Assembly: GCF_030238365.1 (NCBI RefSeq)
Contig: NZ_JASSOT010000051.1
Location: forward strand, 1-64,000
Direction of reading: 5' to 3'
Length of the DNA stretch: 64,000 bases
From: Lelliottia wanjuensis
GTDB lineage: Bacteria > Pseudomonadota > Gammaproteobacteria > Enterobacterales > Enterobacteriaceae
The notes under the pieces are model-generated. The model saw only the letters and a program-made list of their open reading frames with translations. It was not told the origin of the DNA and searched no databases. Shown piece after piece: positions 60,461-64,000 of the stretch. Within the stretch, counting starts at the first letter, position 1; each line of letters starts with the position of its first letter. Made by a program: the position numbers and the translations under genes.

Positions 60461-61705
60461 TTAACACAATCTCTGGGTGATCCAGCGTGTAATCTCGTTC
60501 AGTGCTTTGTCAAAATTCTGATACACCGGGCTGAAGGGTATCTCGAGCAGCTTGCCATCCGAAGATGACGAGGTGATTAAACGCGACTCCTCTTCCGGGC
60601 TGAAGGGATCGTTCTTCCAGAAGCCGGACAGCATCGGCGTCGGACAGCGGCGCCCGAGCAGACCCTGCGTTTTGAGGGAATAGCGATTCAGCTCCACGCG
60701 CAGCGCTTCGTCTGATGCATCATGCATGCCAAGGCGGCTGGCGAGGACGTCGAGATACATCTCCGGGACACTTCCCTGACGCGTCGGATCGCTCAGCAGC
60801 GCATGGACAACCGGCCCCAGACAGGCCACCGCTTTCAGGCGCGACGATTCGAGATACGCCAGACGCACCGCGACGTTAGCACCAAACCGGAAGCCAAATG
60901 CCGCCACGCGGGTGTGATCCACCCAGGGAATATTCTCCAGCGCTTTTAACGCATGCTGGTGCAATAAACTGGAGTCCTGCGTCAGCTTCCACTTCGAGGA
61001 AAAACCGATCGAAGGCATATCCAGCGTCAGCATCGCGACCCCTTTTGGTGCGAAGTAGCGCTCAAACAGGCTGAAATAATCAATTTGCAGGGAGTCCAGA
61101 CCACCGCACATCATCACCGTCGGGAACGGGCCTTCGCCTGGCGGCATGTGCAGGAATCCGGTGACCGGCGCGCCGCCGGGAATGGTGAACTCGATTTCGC
61201 GGACGTTGCACGGTAAACGCTGGGCGGCTTCTTCATACGCGCGGTTCGCCAGCGCCTGCGCCTGTTCAGCGAGGTCGTCGCCCTTCAGATGTGGATAAGC
61301 AGCGATGCTGTAGAGGTTGGCGGCGTGGAGCCAGTGCTTGCCGCTGAGGGTTTGGTCCTGCTCCTGGGAGGCTTTTTGCTGCCAGATCATCGCCTGAGAG
61401 GCCCACTCGTAGATCCAGTTGCCGCCGCGATAACCAACCACTGTATCGTAGAGATCGCTGTCGGTGCGATCGGCCTCGCTCATGACGATGCGCGCCTGCA
61501 CGTCGAGAATTTCACGGGCATCAATGCCGCGCCAAATCCACATCAGACGGTTAATCATGCGATACCAGTGCGGGACGTTTTTGCCGTCCAGGGCGGACTG
61601 CACAGCAGGCTGATTGCCAGGGTTGAAGCGACGAACAAGCGTCGACGTTTCCGGGTGTTTGAAACGAGGTTTGAACAGGGTTTCGCTAAGATTCGCCTGG
61701 GTCAT
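60461..61705 (-). CDS. frsA: Esterase/hydrolase FrsA (fermentation-respiration switch protein)
   Basis: FrsA is an alpha/beta-hydrolase-fold protein that binds the dephosphorylated form of enzyme IIA-Glc and influences mixed-acid fermentation. The 414-residue protein has the E. coli length and motifs: [20 protein letters not shown] at the start, [20 protein letters not shown], and the nucleophile-elbow region [20 protein letters not shown] (GFRFG, no Ser at the elbow, as is typical of FrsA). It lies 57 nt upstream of crl on the same strand. Confidence 0.96.
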   Translation of the reverse strand: MTQANLSETLFKPRFKHPETSTLVRRFNPGNQPAVQSALDGKNVPHWYRMINRLMWIWRGIDAREILDVQARIVMSEADRTDSDLYDTVVGYRGGNWIYEWASQAMIWQQKASQEQDQTLSGKHWLHAANLYSIAAYPHLKGDDLAEQAQALANRAYEEAAQRLPCNVREIEFTIPGGAPVTGFLHMPPGEGPFPTVMMCGGLDSLQIDYFSLFERYFAPKGVAMLTLDMPSIGFSSKWKLTQDSSLLHQHALKALENIPWVDHTRVAAFGFRFGANVAVRLAYLESSRLKAVACLGPVVHALLSDPTRQGSVPEMYLDVLASRLGMHDASDEALRVELNRYSLKTQGLLGRRCPTPMLSGFWKNDPFSPEEESRLITSSSSDGKLLEIPFSPVYQNFDKALNEITRWITQRLC

Positions 61706-61761
61706 TGCGCGCTGCCTCCATGATTACGTCACATAGAGTCCATTGTAACGCGCTGGAGGCT

Positions 61762-61793
61762 AAAAAAAACAACGCCCGGCATCACCGGGCGTT
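61762..61793 (-). terminator. Rho-independent terminator of gpt
   Basis: On the minus strand AACGCCCGG pairs with CCGGGCGTT around TGATG, followed by GTTTTTTTTA. It lies 21 nt after the gpt stop. Confidence 0.9.
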
Positions 61794-61814
61794 AAAAATA
61801 ATTTCGTTCTGTCA

Positions 61815-62273
61815 TTAACGGCCAGAAATCGGCGGCACGAAGACCACGCCCATATCCCACGGCTGTTCAATCCAGGTGTCCTGCGGGATGTCGATCACGT
61901 AGTCGTCAACCAGCGGCTTACCAGCCGGTTTGGCGAAGATGGTGACGAAATGCGCTTTTGGATACATATCGCGGATCGCAACCGCAGTACCGCCGGTGTC
62001 CACCAGATCGTCGATGACGATGAAGCCTTCGCCGTCGCCTTCAGCGCGTTTCAGCACGGTCAGCTCGCGCTGGTTATCGTGGTCATAGCTGGAGATGCAG
62101 ACGGTATCGACATGGCGAATACCCAGTTCACGCGCCAGCAGTGCGCCCGGTACCAGACCGCCACGGCTCACGGCAATAATGCCTTTCCACTGTTCAGAAG
62201 GCATCAGGCGTGCAGCCAGTTTGCGCGCGTGAATCTGCAACATGTCCCAGGTGACGACGTATTTTTCGCTCAT
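61815..62273 (-). CDS. gpt: Xanthine-guanine phosphoribosyltransferase
   Basis: Gpt salvages guanine and xanthine to nucleotides. The 152-residue product equals the E. coli length, with the PRPP-binding motif [20 protein letters not shown], the N-terminal [20 protein letters not shown], and C-terminal [12 protein letters not shown]. It is divergent from pepD and is followed by a strong terminator. Confidence 0.98.
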   Translation of the reverse strand: MSEKYVVTWDMLQIHARKLAARLMPSEQWKGIIAVSRGGLVPGALLARELGIRHVDTVCISSYDHDNQRELTVLKRAEGDGEGFIVIDDLVDTGGTAVAIRDMYPKAHFVTIFAKPAGKPLVDDYVIDIPQDTWIEQPWDMGVVFVPPISGR

Positions 62274-62530
62274 GTGATGTCCCAGCCTGTTTATATACGG
62301 CTTAAAAAGTGTTCGAAGGGAAATAGGTTGCGCGAGATTATAGAGATCTGACGCACTAAAAACCAGTGTTAAGCGGCCCAGCGGGGAGTTTTTACTTGCT
62401 TTATGCTAGCAGCGGACGGAGAAAGTGGTATTCTCAACCTCATCTCGCAAGCCCGACTTGTGCTGACTATCACCCTGCTAACCCTGTGACCTGCAAGCTT
62501 GTTTGCAGCGCCACGACAAGGAGACTTATC
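62274..62530. promoter_or_regulatory. gpt-pepD divergent intergenic region
   Basis: This 257-nt stretch holds divergent promoters for gpt and pepD and the long pepD leader with its AAGGAG ribosome site at 62518-62523. No other feature is evident. Confidence 0.5.
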
Positions 62531-63988
62531 GTGTCTGAACTGTCTCAATTATCTCCACAGCCGCTGTGGGATATTTTTGCCAAAATCTGTTCCATTCCTC
62601 ACCCTTCCTATCACGAAGAACAGCTTGCCGAACATATTATGGGCTGGGCGAAGGAAAAAGGCCTGCACGCGGAGCGTGACCAGGTAGGCAATATTCTGAT
62701 TCGTAAAGCGGCTACCGCAGGTATGGAAAACCGCAAACCGGTTGTGCTTCAGGCGCACCTGGATATGGTTCCGCAGAAAAACAACGACACCGACCACGAC
62801 TTCACTAAAGATCCGATTCAGCCGTACATCGATGGCGAATGGGTGAAAGCACGCGGCACGACGCTGGGTGCGGATAACGGTATCGGTATGGCCTCCGCGC
62901 TGGCGGTGCTGGCTGACGATAGCGTTGAGCACGGCCCGCTGGAAGTGCTGCTGACCATGACCGAAGAAGCCGGGATGGACGGCGCGTTTGGTCTGCAGGC
63001 CAACTGGCTGCAGGCGGATATCCTGATCAACACCGACTCTGAAGAAGAGGGTGAGATCTACATGGGTTGCGCCGGTGGTATTGATTTCATCTCTACCCTG
63101 CCGCTGACTCGTGAAGCCATTCCTGCTGGTTTCCAGACCTTCAAGCTGACGCTGAAAGGGCTGAAAGGCGGCCACTCCGGTGGTGATATCCATTTGGGTC
63201 TGGGTAACGCCAACAAACTGCTGGCGCGCTTCCTGGCCGGTCACGCGGCCGAGCTGGATCTGCGTCTGGTCGACTTCAACGGCGGTACGCTGCGTAACGC
63301 GATCCCACGTGAAGCCTTCGCCACCATCGCGGTCCCGGCGAATAAAGCCGACGAGCTGAAAAACCTGGCGAACGTCTACCTGGATATCCTGAAAAACGAA
63401 CTGTCAGTAAAAGAGAAAAACCTGACCGTGGTTCTGGAATCCGTCACCAGCGATAAAGCGGCGCTGACCACTCAGTCTCGCGACAGCTTTGTTCAGCTGC
63501 TGAACGCCACGCCAAACGGCGTGATCCGCAACTCTGACGTGGCGAAAGGCGTCGTAGAAACTTCGTTGAACGTCGGCGTTGTGACCATGACTGACGACAG
63601 CGCAGAAATCATCTGCCTGATCCGTTCGCTTATCGACAGCGGTAAAGAGTATGTGGTGAGCATGCTGGAATCTCTGGGCAAACTGTCTGGCGCGAAAACC
63701 TCCGCCAAGGGCAGCTACCCGGGCTGGCAGCCAGACGCGACCTCTCCGGTCATGGCGCTGGTGCGTGAAACCTATCAGCGTCTGTTCAACAGCACGCCGA
63801 ACATTCAGGTGATCCACGCGGGTCTGGAGTGCGGTCTGTTCAAGAAACCGTACCCGGATATGGACATGGTCTCCATTGGGCCGACCATTACCGGTCCGCA
63901 CTCTCCGGATGAGCAGGTGCATATCGAAAGCGTGGGCCACTACTGGACGCTGCTGACCGAACTGCTGAAATCTATTCCGGCTAAGTAA
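62531..63988 (+). CDS. pepD: Aminoacyl-histidine dipeptidase (peptidase D)
   Basis: PepD is a cytosolic dinuclear-zinc M20 dipeptidase active on Xaa-His dipeptides such as carnosine. The 485-residue product equals E. coli PepD. Metal and catalytic motifs are LQAHLDMVPQ, TTLGADNGIGMASALAVLAD, TMTEEAGMDGAFGL, INTDSEEEGEIY and the later IHAGLECGLF. The frame is open from 62366, but translation most likely starts at GTG 62531 (SELSQLSPQPLWDIF), behind AAGGAGACTTATC, as in E. coli. Confidence 0.97.
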   Translation: MSELSQLSPQPLWDIFAKICSIPHPSYHEEQLAEHIMGWAKEKGLHAERDQVGNILIRKAATAGMENRKPVVLQAHLDMVPQKNNDTDHDFTKDPIQPYIDGEWVKARGTTLGADNGIGMASALAVLADDSVEHGPLEVLLTMTEEAGMDGAFGLQANWLQADILINTDSEEEGEIYMGCAGGIDFISTLPLTREAIPAGFQTFKLTLKGLKGGHSGGDIHLGLGNANKLLARFLAGHAAELDLRLVDFNGGTLRNAIPREAFATIAVPANKADELKNLANVYLDILKNELSVKEKNLTVVLESVTSDKAALTTQSRDSFVQLLNATPNGVIRNSDVAKGVVETSLNVGVVTMTDDSAEIICLIRSLIDSGKEYVVSMLESLGKLSGAKTSAKGSYPGWQPDATSPVMALVRETYQRLFNSTPNIQVIHAGLECGLFKKPYPDMDMVSIGPTITGPHSPDEQVHIESVGHYWTLLTELLKSIPAK

Positions 63989-64000
63989 GTTGCTAGTGGG

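Noticed and set aside
1..64000. CRISPR array, rRNA genes or intact IS elements
   Set aside because: I saw no regularly spaced repeats of CRISPR type, no rRNA sequence and no transposase frame with inverted ends; the zinc-ribbon protein at 29547 is only distantly like IS1-type proteins.

Overview
The window looks like an Enterobacteriaceae chromosome close to Enterobacter, Lelliottia or Leclercia. The right end has the enteric order proA-proB / phoE-crl-frsA-gpt-pepD next to tRNA-Thr(CGU) (thrW). ERIC and REP/BIME repeats, a Fur-type site, a LexA-type site and a PhoB-type site support the same assignment. The genus is an inference from gene content; no database search was possible.

Region 1 (1-8101, minus strand) is the head of a type VI secretion (T6SS) operon: tssB, tssC, tssK, tssL, an OmpA-domain gene, hcp, and a tssH (clpV) that runs off the left edge. 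An ERIC element and two strong hairpins separate hcp from clpV. Region 2 (8102-21151, plus strand apart from the last gene) holds a Fur-box-preceded ferric-iron ABC importer, a CitA/DcuS-like two-component pair, a SymE-like toxin under a LexA-like box, and a second FbpA-superfamily ABC importer whose binding protein I could not match to the iron tyrosine pair. REP/BIME elements punctuate this stretch. A GNAT acetyltransferase closes it.

Region 3 (about 21296-56031) is a genomic island of about 34.7 kb. It lies between a 27-28 bp imperfect direct repeat made from the 3' end of thrW and the DNA just beyond it. A P4-type integrase sits beside the tRNA, and an almost identical pair of ATGCCCCCA motifs lies near each end. 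From left to right the island carries: a CP4-like block (CbtA/CbeA toxin-antitoxin, RadC-like, DUF932); two secreted proteins of unknown function; a satellite-like block (ribbon-helix-helix protein, AlpA, inovirus Gp2-like protein, zinc ribbon); a partial T6SS cluster (a coupled zinc-ribbon DUF746-like gene, TssG, TssF, TssJ, TssM, a membrane protein, PAAR, a Tle1-type lipase, two Tli1-type immunity lipoproteins, a DUF4123 adaptor, VgrG and a second TssL); a GIY-YIG/unknown gene pair; a broken arsR; an AT-rich operon of OLD nuclease, minimal UvrD-like helicase and an unknown protein; an unknown gene; a possible PD-(D/E)xK nuclease; and the integrase.

Region 4 (56016-64000) is the ordinary core: thrW, proline synthesis, phosphoporin, the sigma-S helper Crl, FrsA, Gpt and PepD.

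The island T6SS genes encode membrane-complex, baseplate-wedge and spike/effector parts. They include no sheath, tube, TssK, TssE, TssA or ClpV, so they are either a remnant or depend on another locus such as the one at 1-8101. The most interesting parts of the window are the three-gene OLD/UvrD/unknown operon (48905-52497), the duplicated immunity genes joined by a remnant of the effector start (40799-41876), and the island boundaries.
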